Shown piece by piece: positions 28,845 through 37,313 of a stretch of DNA of 53,909 nt (position 1 is the stretch's first letter; each line of letters opens with the position of its first letter). Position numbers and translations under genes: made by a program. The notes beneath the pieces were generated by a model. That model was not told the DNA's origin and made no database searches. It saw nothing but the letters and a program-made list of their open reading frames with translations. The stretch is from Pseudomonadota bacterium (lineage in GTDB: Bacteria > Pseudomonadota > Gammaproteobacteria > Burkholderiales > Burkholderiaceae_C). The DNA lies in contig JAFEEB010000040.1 in the NCBI GenBank assembly GCA_018241325.1, positions 22,003-75,911 on the forward strand, in the 5' to 3' direction.

Positions 28845-30272
28845 ATGCAATACCTCTCCACCCGTGGCGACGCCACCCCCCGCCGCTTCTGCGACATCCT
28901 GCTGGAGGGCCTGGCGCCCGACGGCGGGCTGTATCTGCCGGTGCACTATCCGCAGGTCACCGCATCCGAATTGCAGCGCCTGCGCCGCGTGCATGCCAGC
29001 CAAGGCTATGCCGCGCTGGCCTTCGAGATTCTCAGTCTCTACATCGACGACATCCCCGCCGCCGACCTGAAGGCGATCTGCGAGAAGACCTACACCGCCC
29101 AGGCGTTCGGCACGGCGGCCATCGTGCCGCTCAAGCCCCTGGAGCCGGGCCTGTGGCTGGAGGCGCTGTCCAATGGCCCCACGCTGGCCTTCAAGGACAT
29201 GGCCATGCAGCTGCTGGGCCACCTGTTCGAATACGAATTGGCGCGGCGCGGCGAAACGCTCAACATCCTGGGCGCCACCAGCGGCGACACCGGCAGCGCG
29301 GCCGAGTACGCCATGCGCGGCAAGCAGGGCATCCGCGTGTTCATGCTCAGCCCCCATGGGCGCATGAGCGCGTTTCAGCAGGCGCAGATGTTCAGCCTGC
29401 AGGATGCCAACATCCACAACATTGCCATCGAGGGCGTGTTCGACGACTGCCAGGACATCGTCAAGGCCGTGAGCAACGACCTGGAATTCAAGCGCAAGTA
29501 CCGCATCGGCACCGTCAATTCGATCAACTGGGCGCGACTGCTGGCGCAGGTGGTGTACTACTTTGCCGGCTACTTCAGCGCAACGCGCTCCAACGACGAG
29601 CGCGTCGACTTCACCGTGCCCAGCGGCAACTTCGGCAACGTGTGCGCTGGCCACGTGGCGCGCATGATGGGGCTGCCGATCGAGCGGCTGGTGGTGGCCA
29701 CCAACGAGAACGACGTGCTCGACGAGTTCTTCCGCACCGGCATCTACCGCGTGCGCGCGAGCAGCGACACGCACGAGACCAGCAGCCCCAGCATGGACAT
29801 CAGCAAGGCCAGCAACTTCGAGCGCTTCGTGTTCGACCTGCTGGGGCGCGACGGCGCAGCGACCCGCGCGCTGTTCGACGATGCGCTGCGCCAACACGGC
29901 CGCTTCGACCTGAGCGGCGATGCGGCGTTCAGGCAGGCGCGCGAGCGCTACGGTTTCGAGAGCGGCAAGAGCACGCACGCCGATCGCCTGGCCACCATTC
30001 GCGCCGTGCACGCCGAGCGGGGTGTGACGATCGATCCGCACACCGCCGACGCGGTGAAGGTCGCGCGCGAGCATCGGCAAGCCGGCGTGCCCATGGTCGC
30101 GCTGGAGACGGCCCTGCCGATCAAGTTTGCGGTCACCATCGAAGAGGCGCTGGGGCACCCGCCCGAGCGCCCCGCGGCGTTCGAAGGCATCGAGCAGTTG
30201 CCGCGGCGGGTGCGCGTGCTGCCGGCCGACGTTGCGCAGGTCAAGCGCCTGATGACCGAAGAATGTCAATGA
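28845..30272 (+). CDS. thrC: Threonine synthase
   Basis: A 475-residue PLP enzyme converting O-phosphohomoserine to threonine. The N-terminus MQYLSTRGDATPRRFCDILLEGLAPDGGLY (first part) is diagnostic of the long proteobacterial form. The PLP lysine lies in GPTLAFKDMAMQ (about residues 109-120); LGATSGDTGSAA and PSGNFGNVCAGH contact the phosphate and cofactor. Only 7 bp separate it from the toxin gene. Its stop codon is adjacent to a family 2 repeat. Confidence 0.96.
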   Translation: MQYLSTRGDATPRRFCDILLEGLAPDGGLYLPVHYPQVTASELQRLRRVHASQGYAALAFEILSLYIDDIPAADLKAICEKTYTAQAFGTAAIVPLKPLEPGLWLEALSNGPTLAFKDMAMQLLGHLFEYELARRGETLNILGATSGDTGSAAEYAMRGKQGIRVFMLSPHGRMSAFQQAQMFSLQDANIHNIAIEGVFDDCQDIVKAVSNDLEFKRKYRIGTVNSINWARLLAQVVYYFAGYFSATRSNDERVDFTVPSGNFGNVCAGHVARMMGLPIERLVVATNENDVLDEFFRTGIYRVRASSDTHETSSPSMDISKASNFERFVFDLLGRDGAATRALFDDALRQHGRFDLSGDAAFRQARERYGFESGKSTHADRLATIRAVHAERGVTIDPHTADAVKVAREHRQAGVPMVALETALPIKFAVTIEEALGHPPERPAAFEGIEQLPRRVRVLPADVAQVKRLMTEECQ

Positions 30273-30327
30273 AATCGGCCTCTGGCGCGCTCCGCAAGGG
30301 CGCGGGCAGCTATTGAATTGATAGTTA
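30271..30327 (-). repeat. Dispersed repeat family 2, copy 3 (after thrC)
   Basis: On the minus strand it reads AACTATCAATTCAATAGCTG followed by CCCGCGCCC and GCGCGCCAGAGGCCGATTTC, matching the other copies. It fills most of the gap between thrC and mobB. Confidence 0.6.
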
Positions 30328-30340
30328 CGAGGTCGGCGGG

Positions 30341-30877
30341 ATGAAAGTGGTGGGCTTTGCCGGCTTTTCCGGCGCGGGCAAGACGACGCTGATCGAGCAG
30401 GTCATCGCCGCCTTCAGGGCACGCGGGCTGCGGGTGTCGGTCATCAAGCACGCGCACCACCGCTTCGACATCGACCGCCCGGGCAAGGACAGCTATCGCC
30501 ACCGTGAGGCAGGCGCGTTCGAGGTGCTGATTGCCTCGCGCCACCGCCTGGCGCTGATGCGCGAGTTCGAGCGGGACACCGAGCTGACGGTGCACCAGCT
30601 GCTTGCCCAGCTGCAGCGCGGCGTGGACTGGGTGCTGGTGGAGGGCTTTCGCGGCAGCGACCTGCACAAGATCGAGGTCTGGCGTGCCGAAGCCGGGCAC
30701 CCGGTGCTGTACCCCGACGATGAATTCATGGTGGCCATCGCCACCGACGATGCCGCCCGACTGCCGGCCGAAACCCGCCGCCCCGTGCTCGATCTGAACC
30801 GGCCGGCCGCCGTGGCCGACTGGCTGCTGGAGCAGGGCGCGCGCTTTGAATACGTGGCCGAGCGCTACGGGGCATAG
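30341..30877 (+). CDS. mobB: Molybdopterin-guanine dinucleotide biosynthesis adaptor MobB
   Basis: A 178-residue GTP-binding protein that supports MobA in adding GMP to molybdopterin. The P-loop GFSGAGKTT is at residues 8-16, followed by VIKHAHHRFDIDRPGKDSYRH (family signature in part), and WVLVEGFRG around residue 100. bis-MGD is the cofactor of the formate dehydrogenase encoded at 12-15 kb. No mobA is visible in the window. The next Mo-cofactor gene, moeA, is separated by the P450 fusion gene. Confidence 0.94.
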   Translation: MKVVGFAGFSGAGKTTLIEQVIAAFRARGLRVSVIKHAHHRFDIDRPGKDSYRHREAGAFEVLIASRHRLALMREFERDTELTVHQLLAQLQRGVDWVLVEGFRGSDLHKIEVWRAEAGHPVLYPDDEFMVAIATDDAARLPAETRRPVLDLNRPAAVADWLLEQGARFEYVAERYGA

Positions 30878-31036
30878 CGATTCGGGGTCAGTCGCGGTCA
30901 TCGGGTTTTCGTTCCTCCACCCGACCTGCGGATCGGCGCTGCCCCATGGCGGCGCCTGCGCCATCCATTACGATGCGCGTCTTGCCGGTGTCGCCCGGGC
31001 GGCCGGGCGCATCGCCGCACACCAAGGAGACATCGC

Positions 31037-34000
31037 GTGACCCAGACCACCGCCATCCCGCGCCCCAAGGGCGACCCGCTGATCGGCAACCTGCGCTCGA
31101 TCGACGGCGACGCGCCCGTGCAGGGCCTGATGCGCCAGGCGCGCATCATGGGCCCGATCTTTCAGCTCGAGCTGTTCGGCAAGATGCTCACCCTCGTCAG
31201 CTCGCAGGCGCTGATCAACGAGCTCAGTGACGAAAAGCGCTTCGACAAGCGCGTGCACGCCACGCTCAAGAACATCCGCGACTTTGCCGGCGACGGCCTG
31301 TTCACCGCCAAGACCGAGGAGCCCAACTGGGCCAAGGCGCACCACATCCTGATGCCGGCCTTCGGCCCGCTGGGCATGCGCGGCATGTTCGATGAAATGC
31401 TGGACATCGCCGACCAGATGCTGCTGCGCTGGGAGCGCTTCGGGCCCGACCACGTGATCGAGGTCACGGAGGACATGACGCGCCTCACCTTGGACACCAT
31501 CGCCCTGTGCGCCTTCGACTACCGCTTCAACAGCTTTTATCAGCACGAGATGCACCCCTTCGTCGGTGCCATGGTCGATGCGCTGGCCGAGGCCGGCGCG
31601 CGCGAGCGCCGCCCCGAGATTGCCAGCAAGCTGATGCTGGGCACGCGCCGCCGCTATGAGGACGATTTGCGCCTGATGCGCGAGGTGGCCGAGAGCCTGA
31701 TCGCCGAACGCCGGCGCGACCCCGACGCCGCCAGCAAGAAGGACCTGCTGGGCCTGATGCTGCAAGGGCGCGACCCGGCCACGGGCGAGGGCCTGTCGGA
31801 CGAGAACATCCGCTATCAGATGGTCACCTTCCTGATCGCCGGGCACGAGACCACCAGCGGCCTGCTGTCCTTCGTGATGTACTTTTTGTGCAAGAACCCG
31901 CGCGTGCTGGCCAAGGCGCGCGCGCTGGTCGATGAGGTGCTGGCGGGCGAGCTGCCGCGCGTGGAAGACTTGGGCAAGCTGCGCTACATCGAGCAGATCC
32001 TGATGGAGTCGCTGCGCATCTGGCCCACCGCGCCGGCCTTTGCACTCAAGCCGCTGCAAGACACCATCATCGGCGGCAAGTACGCGGTGACAAAGCGCGA
32101 TACGGTGATGGTGCTCACCCCCATGCTGCACCGCGACACCTCGGTGTGGGGCGATGACGTGGAGGAGTTCCGTCCCGAGCGCTTCGATCCCGGCCTGATG
32201 GAGAAAATGCCGCCCAACGCCTGGAAGCCCTTTGGCAACGGCCAGCGCGCCTGCATCGGCCGGCCCTTTGCCATGCAAGAGGCCATGCTGCTCATCTCCA
32301 TGATCTTGCAGCGCTTCGATTTGATCGAGGACGACCCGGCGTACCAGCTCAAGGTCAAGGAAACGCTCACGCTCAAGCCCGAGGGCTTTCACATCCGCGT
32401 CAAGCGCCGTGGAGGCGGGGCCTTCAAGGCGCGCAGCGCCGTGCCGCGCCAGGCCGCCAAGGCCGCGCCCGCGGCGCCCGCTGTGGCGCTGGCGCCGGGC
32501 GAGGCGGGCACGCCGCTGCTGGTGCTGTACGGCTCCAACACCGGCTCGTCCGAGGCCTTTGCCCAGCGCATCGCCAGCGAGGCGCAAGGCCAGGGCTACG
32601 CCGCGCGCACCGCGCCGCTGGACGAGCACGCCGGCGCGCTGCCGACCGAGGGCGCGGTGGTCATCGTCACCGCCTCGTATGAAGGCCAGCCGCCCGACAA
32701 CGCCAAGCAGTTCACCGCCTGGGCCGAAGGGCTGTCGGCCGGCGCGCTCAAGGGCGCGCACTACACCGTGTTCGGTTGCGGCAACCGCCAGTGGGCGCGT
32801 ACCTGGCAGGCCGTGCCCAAGCGGCTCGACGACGCCCTGCACGCGGCGGGCGCCACGCGCGTGGCCGAGCGCGGCGAGACCGATTCGGGCGGCGACTTCT
32901 TCGGCGCGTTCGACGAGTGGTATGGCGGCCTGTGGCCCGCGCTGGGCCAGGCCCTGGGCAAGCAGGTGCAGGACAAGCCCAGCGGCGCGCAACTGCAGAT
33001 CGAGCGCGTGCAGGACGGGCGCTCCAGCATCCTTCGCTTGGGCGAGCTGCAATACGGCGAGGTGGTGGAAAACCGCGAGCTGGTGAACATGGACGCGCCC
33101 GGTGCGCGCTCCAAGCGCCACATCGACATCCGCCTGCCCGAAGGCATGAGCTACCGCGCCGGCGACTACCTGAGCGTGCTGGCGCACAACCCGATTGGCG
33201 TGGTGATGCGCGCGCTCAAGCGCTTCAACCTGGCGGCCGACAGCCAGATCGTGATCCGCAAGGCCGCGGGCAGCATCACCTCGCTGCCGGTCGATCACCC
33301 GGTGACGGCCAGCGAGGTGCTGTTTCACTACGTCGAACTGGCGCAGCCCGCCACGCGCGCGCAGGTGGGGCAGCTGGCCGCCGCCACGCGCTGCCCGCCC
33401 GAGCAGGCCGAGCTGACAGCCCTGGCCGAAGACGCGGCCTACCAGCGCGACGTGCTGGCCAAGCGCCTGTCGGTGCTGGAGCTGCTGGAGCGCTACGCCT
33501 CGTGCGAGCTGGATCTGGCGGCCTTTCTGGAGATGCTGCCGCCGGCGCGGGCGCGCCAGTACTCGATCTCGTCATCGCCGCTGTGGAACGCCGAGCGCTG
33601 CACCGTCACCGTGGCGGTGGTGGATGCGCCGGCGTTGTCGGGCCAGGGCCGCTACCAGGGCATGGCCTCCAGCTATCTGGCCGCGTGCAAGCCGGGCACC
33701 CGCGTGGCGGTGGCGGTGCGCTCGTCCAACGACCACTTTCACCCGCCGGCGTCGCCCGAGACGCCCATCATCATGGTCTGCGCCGGCACCGGCCTGGCAC
33801 CGTTTCACGGCTTCGTGCAAGAGCGCGCCATCCAGGCGCAAAACGGCCGCAGCGTGGGGCCCGCGCTGCTGTTCTTCGGCTGCGACCATCCCGACGTGGA
33901 CTACCTGTACCGCGACGAACTGGCGGCGTGGGAACAAGCCGGCGTTGTCAGCGTGCGCCCGGCCTTCTACAAGGCGCCGCAGGGCGATGTCACGTTTGTG

Positions 34001-34222
34001 CAGCACCGCCTGTGGCAGGACCGCGCCGACGTGGCCGAGCTGTTTCAGCGCGGTGCGCACGTGTACGTGTGCGGCGACGGCAAGCACATGGCGCCCGCCG
34101 TGCGCGACACCTTTCTGCGCATCTACCAGGAGGCCGTCGGCGTCACGCGCGAGCAGGCTGAGGCCTGGGCCGATAAGATCGAGCGTGAATCCGGCCGCTA
34201 TGTCTCCGACGTGTTTGCATGA
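31037..34222 (+). CDS. Self-sufficient P450-reductase fusion (CYP102 / P450-BM3 type)
   Basis: A 1061-residue fusion of a fatty-acid-hydroxylase-type P450 and a diflavin reductase. P450 part (1 to about 470): DFAGDGLFT with the phenylalanine equivalent to BM3 Phe87, I-helix AGHETTSG, ExxR in ESLRIWPTAPAF, and haem loop FGNGQRACIG with Cys406 (BM3 Cys400). Reductase part: flavodoxin start LYGSNTGSSEAF (about 495), FAD-binding RQYSISSSPL and NADPH-binding GTGLAPFHGF. The C-terminus is RYVSDVFA; BM3 has a tryptophan (DVWAG) stacking on FAD where this has Phe. GTG start, with AAGGAGA upstream. The stop overlaps moeA by 4 bp. Expected reaction: NADPH-dependent subterminal hydroxylation of fatty acids; the substrate is not proven. 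Confidence 0.94.
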   Translation: MTQTTAIPRPKGDPLIGNLRSIDGDAPVQGLMRQARIMGPIFQLELFGKMLTLVSSQALINELSDEKRFDKRVHATLKNIRDFAGDGLFTAKTEEPNWAKAHHILMPAFGPLGMRGMFDEMLDIADQMLLRWERFGPDHVIEVTEDMTRLTLDTIALCAFDYRFNSFYQHEMHPFVGAMVDALAEAGARERRPEIASKLMLGTRRRYEDDLRLMREVAESLIAERRRDPDAASKKDLLGLMLQGRDPATGEGLSDENIRYQMVTFLIAGHETTSGLLSFVMYFLCKNPRVLAKARALVDEVLAGELPRVEDLGKLRYIEQILMESLRIWPTAPAFALKPLQDTIIGGKYAVTKRDTVMVLTPMLHRDTSVWGDDVEEFRPERFDPGLMEKMPPNAWKPFGNGQRACIGRPFAMQEAMLLISMILQRFDLIEDDPAYQLKVKETLTLKPEGFHIRVKRRGGGAFKARSAVPRQAAKAAPAAPAVALAPGEAGTPLLVLYGSNTGSSEAFAQRIASEAQGQGYAARTAPLDEHAGALPTEGAVVIVTASYEGQPPDNAKQFTAWAEGLSAGALKGAHYTVFGCGNRQWARTWQAVPKRLDDALHAAGATRVAERGETDSGGDFFGAFDEWYGGLWPALGQALGKQVQDKPSGAQLQIERVQDGRSSILRLGELQYGEVVENRELVNMDAPGARSKRHIDIRLPEGMSYRAGDYLSVLAHNPIGVVMRALKRFNLAADSQIVIRKAAGSITSLPVDHPVTASEVLFHYVELAQPATRAQVGQLAAATRCPPEQAELTALAEDAAYQRDVLAKRLSVLELLERYASCELDLAAFLEMLPPARARQYSISSSPLWNAERCTVTVAVVDAPALSGQGRYQGMASSYLAACKPGTRVAVAVRSSNDHFHPPASPETPIIMVCAGTGLAPFHGFVQERAIQAQNGRSVGPALLFFGCDHPDVDYLYRDELAAWEQAGVVSVRPAFYKAPQGDVTFVQHRLWQDRADVAELFQRGAHVYVCGDGKHMAPAVRDTFLRIYQEAVGVTREQAEAWADKIERESGRYVSDVFA

Positions 34223-35502
34223 ACGCCCCCAACCCTGATCGCGCCACCCCAACGCCAGCCCCCGCGCGTGCGCCCCTGATGCCTTTGGACGAGGCGCTCG
34301 AGCGTCTGCTGGCGCAAGCCGTGGCCAACCTGGGCGTCGAATCCGTCTCCACCTTCGACGCCGACGGCCGCGTGCTGGCGCAGGACGTGGTGGCGCAAAT
34401 GACCGTGCCGCCGCTGGACAACAGCGCCATGGACGGCTATGCCGTGCGCAGCGCCGATTGCCAGGCCGCGGGCGCCGTGCTGCCCGTGTCGCAGCGCATC
34501 GCCGCCGGCCAGGTCGGTCAGCCACTGGCACCCGGCACGGCCGCACGCATTTTCACCGGCGCGCCCGTGCCCGCGGGGGCCGACGCGGTGGTCATGCAAG
34601 AGGACACCGAGGCGCTGGCAGGCCGCACGCAAGTGCGCATCCGCATCGCGCCCGCGGTCGGCCTGTCCATCCGCCGGGCCGGCGAGGACGTCGCGCACGG
34701 CGCCGTGGTACTCGCAAAAGGAGAGCGTCTGACTCCCGCCAGCACCGGGCTGGCAGCCGGTATCGGTCTGGATCGCCTGAGCGTATCGCGCCGCCCGCGC
34801 GTGGCCATGTTCTCCACCGGCGACGAGCTGGTCACGCCCGGCACCGTGGCGCCGGAGGCCATGCCGCTCGGCGCCATCTACAACAGCAACCGCTATTTCC
34901 TGCGCGCCCTGCTGCAGCGCCTGGGCTGCGAGGTGACCGACCTGGGCATCGTGCCCGACAGCCTGGACGCCACGGTCGATGCCCTGCGCGGCGCGGCCGC
35001 CGAGCACGACGTGATTTTGACCAGCGGCGGTGTGTCGGTGGGCGAGGAAGACCACGTCAAGCCCGCCGTCACGCGCCTGGGCGCACTTGACTTGTGGCAA
35101 ATCGCCATCAAGCCCGGCAAGCCGTTCGCGTATGGCCACGTCCGGCGCGCGGATGGCGGCGCGGCGCACTTCATCGGCCTGCCGGGCAACCCGGTGTCCA
35201 GCTTCGTCACGTTTTTGTTGCTGGTGCGGCCCTTCGTGCTGGCGCTGCAAGGCGCCGCGAAGCTGGACGTGCCGGCCATTGCGTTGCGGGCCGACTTTGC
35301 CCTGCCCAAGGCCGACAAGCGCCGCGAATTCCTGCGCGTGCGGCGCAATGCGCAGGGCGGGCTGGAGCTGTTTGCCAACCAGAGCTCGGGCGTTCTCACC
35401 TCCATGCACTGGGCCGACGGCGTGGTCGATCATCCGGCCGGCGCCACCATCGCAGCGGGCGACACGGTGCGCTTCATCCCGCTGGCGGAGCTGATGGCAT
35501 GA
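34219..35502 (+). CDS. moeA: Molybdopterin molybdenumtransferase MoeA
   Basis: A 427-residue enzyme inserting molybdate into adenylylated molybdopterin. Motifs: PPLDNSAMDGYAVRS (about residues 65-79), RIFTGAPVPAGADAVVMQED, VAMFSTGDELVTPG, LTSGGVSVGEEDHVK, and KPGKPFAYG followed by FIGLPGNPVSSFVTF. Length matches E. coli MoeA (411) with a short N-terminal extension. It is translationally coupled to the P450 gene upstream and to moaD downstream (4-bp overlaps on both sides). Confidence 0.96.
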   Translation: MNAPNPDRATPTPAPARAPLMPLDEALERLLAQAVANLGVESVSTFDADGRVLAQDVVAQMTVPPLDNSAMDGYAVRSADCQAAGAVLPVSQRIAAGQVGQPLAPGTAARIFTGAPVPAGADAVVMQEDTEALAGRTQVRIRIAPAVGLSIRRAGEDVAHGAVVLAKGERLTPASTGLAAGIGLDRLSVSRRPRVAMFSTGDELVTPGTVAPEAMPLGAIYNSNRYFLRALLQRLGCEVTDLGIVPDSLDATVDALRGAAAEHDVILTSGGVSVGEEDHVKPAVTRLGALDLWQIAIKPGKPFAYGHVRRADGGAAHFIGLPGNPVSSFVTFLLLVRPFVLALQGAAKLDVPAIALRADFALPKADKRREFLRVRRNAQGGLELFANQSSGVLTSMHWADGVVDHPAGATIAAGDTVRFIPLAELMA

Positions 35503-35756
35503 CGTTGCAGATCACCGTGCGCTACTTTGCCTCGCTGCGCGAAGCCTTGGGCATGGATGCCGAAGCGCTGAGCACGCAAGCCCCCACCCTCGGTGCGCTG
35601 CGCCGCGAGCTGGCTGCGCGCGGCGGCCGCTATGCCGAAGCCCTGGCCCCAGGCAAGGCGGTGCGTGCGGCGCAGAACCAGGTGATGGCGGGCGACGACG
35701 AGGCGCTCACGGCGGATGCCGAGGTGGCGTTTTTCCCGCCGGTCACGGGCGGGTAG
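35499..35756 (+). CDS. moaD: Molybdopterin synthase small subunit MoaD
   Basis: An 85-residue ubiquitin-fold sulfur carrier ending in the required Gly-Gly (FFPPVTGG), which is thiocarboxylated and donates sulfur to precursor Z in MoaE. The start ITVRYFASLREALG is typical. It overlaps moeA by 4 bp. Its partner moaE lies 9.2 kb away, after a block of unrelated genes. Confidence 0.95.
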   Translation: MTLQITVRYFASLREALGMDAEALSTQAPTLGALRRELAARGGRYAEALAPGKAVRAAQNQVMAGDDEALTADAEVAFFPPVTGG

Positions 35757-35775
35757 GCGGCTTGCCGGGGGCCGG

Positions 35776-36783
35776 TCACCGCAGCCACTTCGGCGCGCGC
35801 GCGCTCATCCGGCTGCGCGCGGCAACGCCGAACCGGGCGCGATGCCAGCGTGAGAACGCGCTCGGCGCAGCGAAGCCGAGCAGGTCCGACACCTCCGACA
35901 GGGCGCGCGCGCCGTCGTCGAGATAGATGGCGAGCAACTCGCTGCGCACCTTGTTCATCAGCAGGCTGAAGCTCAGCTCTTCGGCCGCCAGATGCCGGGC
36001 CAGCGTGCGGCGATCCACGCCCAGATGCTGCGCGACCGTGTCGGCACGGCAATGCCCGCGCGGCAGCAGCACGGCGATGAATTCGCGCACCCGCACGCTC
36101 ACGGTGGGCCGGCTGCCCGGTGCCTGCTCGAGCAGGCGGCGCGTGTAGCGCGCCATCACCGGGTCGGCGCCGGGGTTGGGCGCATCGAGATCGGCCGCAT
36201 TGCAGACGATGCCGTCGAACCCGTGGCCGAACTCGACCGCGCCGCCGAACACGCGCCGGTGCACCGCCACGCTGGTCGGCGCCCGGTGCGCAAAGCACAC
36301 CAGGCGCGGCCGCCACCCGGCGCCCAGAAACACGCTGAGCACCCGGAACGTGACGCCGATCACCAGCTCGGTCGCCTGCCGGTAAGGGCCGTTGGTGGTG
36401 TCCAGCACGGCCCGGATCGAGACCAGGTTGCCGACCTGCTCGATGCGTACCGACAGCGCCTCGTTGTGCGCGCGGATGTGGGTGACCAGCGTCTCCAGCG
36501 CATGGCGCAGGGTGGGCGCGTCGCGCACCAGCAGGCCCAGCGGCCCGAGGTTGGACAGCCGGCGCGCCTCGGCCATGCGCAGCCCGAAGGCGGGCTCGCG
36601 CCCCCGCGCGGCCGCCAGCTCCAGCAGGCGCCCGACCGCCAGCACCGGGATCATCAAATCCGGTTCGTCCAGGCAGTTGCGCGGCAGGCCGGCATGCGCC
36701 GCCAGCGCGCGCGCATCGACGCCGCATTCGGCGGCCAAGGCGGCAAAGCCGGTGAGGCTGGCGCTGCGAACGAGGGCGGTCAT
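35776..36783 (-). CDS. AraC-family transcriptional regulator
   Basis: A 335-residue regulator. The N-terminal arabinose-binding-like domain of the OruR/ArgR type (LRMAEARRLSNLGPLGLLVRD is characteristic) is followed by a C-terminal double helix-turn-helix (about 235-330): VAQHLGVDRRTLARHLAAE and EVSDLLGFAAPSAFSRWHRARFG. I start at the ATG at 36783; a 12-residue extension to 36819 would cover the candidate operator. It is divergent from the carboxymuconolactone-decarboxylase/BKACE operon and is the probable activator. Convergent with moaD across 19 bp. Confidence 0.92.
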   Translation of the reverse strand: MTALVRSASLTGFAALAAECGVDARALAAHAGLPRNCLDEPDLMIPVLAVGRLLELAAARGREPAFGLRMAEARRLSNLGPLGLLVRDAPTLRHALETLVTHIRAHNEALSVRIEQVGNLVSIRAVLDTTNGPYRQATELVIGVTFRVLSVFLGAGWRPRLVCFAHRAPTSVAVHRRVFGGAVEFGHGFDGIVCNAADLDAPNPGADPVMARYTRRLLEQAPGSRPTVSVRVREFIAVLLPRGHCRADTVAQHLGVDRRTLARHLAAEELSFSLLMNKVRSELLAIYLDDGARALSEVSDLLGFAAPSAFSRWHRARFGVAARSRMSARAPKWLR

Positions 36784-36799
36784 GGCCAATCCATCCAAT

Positions 36800-36831
36800 G
36801 TCCCGAAATGGTAAATCACCGTCTCGAAAAG
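36800..36831 (+). promoter_or_regulatory. Candidate AraC-type operator (direct repeats)
   Basis: Two 11-bp direct repeats, GTCCCGAAATG (36800-36810) and GTCTCGAAAAG (36821-36831), are spaced 21 bp start to start, two helical turns. This is the usual layout for an AraC/XylS protein contacting DNA with two HTH motifs. They lie in the 114-bp divergent region, 67 bp before the first ATG of the operon. No clear -10 is seen. Confidence 0.55.
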
Positions 36832-36897
36832 TCAAACAAATGCGCTGGGCCAGGCCAACAATTCGATCCATCAAAACGACAGCCGCAGAAGATCGCC

Positions 36898-37302
36898 ATG
36901 ACCGAGACAAGCACCGAAACGAAGCCCGCCACACCGATGTGCGACCAGTTGCGCAAAATCGGCCAATGGAATGCCGCATGGGACCCGTTCTATGAACTGG
37001 ACCCGGCCTGGACCGAGAAATTCATGACCATGGGCCTGGCGCCCATGCAGAGCGGCGTGCTCGACGCGAAGACCATCGAATTCATCGCGATCGCGGTGGA
37101 TGCGTCCTGCACGCACCTGTACGACCCCGGCGTGCGCCGCCACATCCGCCAGGCGCTCGCGCTCGGTGCGACCCAGGAGGAAATCACCGCCGTGCTGCAG
37201 TGCGTGTCGGTGCTCGGCATCCACACGATGAGCCTGGGCGCGCCGATCCTGCTCGAAGAACTGGCGGCCCAGCGCCGCCGCGACCCGATCCCCCAACCCT
37301 GA
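36898..37302 (+). CDS. Carboxymuconolactone decarboxylase-family protein
   Basis: A 134-residue protein of the AhpD/CMD fold: VLDAKTIEFIAIAVDASCTHLYDPGVRRHIRQALALG followed by ATQEEITAVLQCVSVLGIHT (motif shown in two pieces). The Cys-x-His in DASCTH sits where AhpD-like members have redox or catalytic residues. Members include decarboxylases, alkylhydroperoxidase partners and many with unknown activity. It is the first gene of the AraC-divergent operon and lies 11 bp before the BKACE gene, so a role in the same catabolic path is likely. Confidence 0.85.
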   Translation: MTETSTETKPATPMCDQLRKIGQWNAAWDPFYELDPAWTEKFMTMGLAPMQSGVLDAKTIEFIAIAVDASCTHLYDPGVRRHIRQALALGATQEEITAVLQCVSVLGIHTMSLGAPILLEELAAQRRRDPIPQP

Positions 37303-37313
37303 AGGAGACCACC

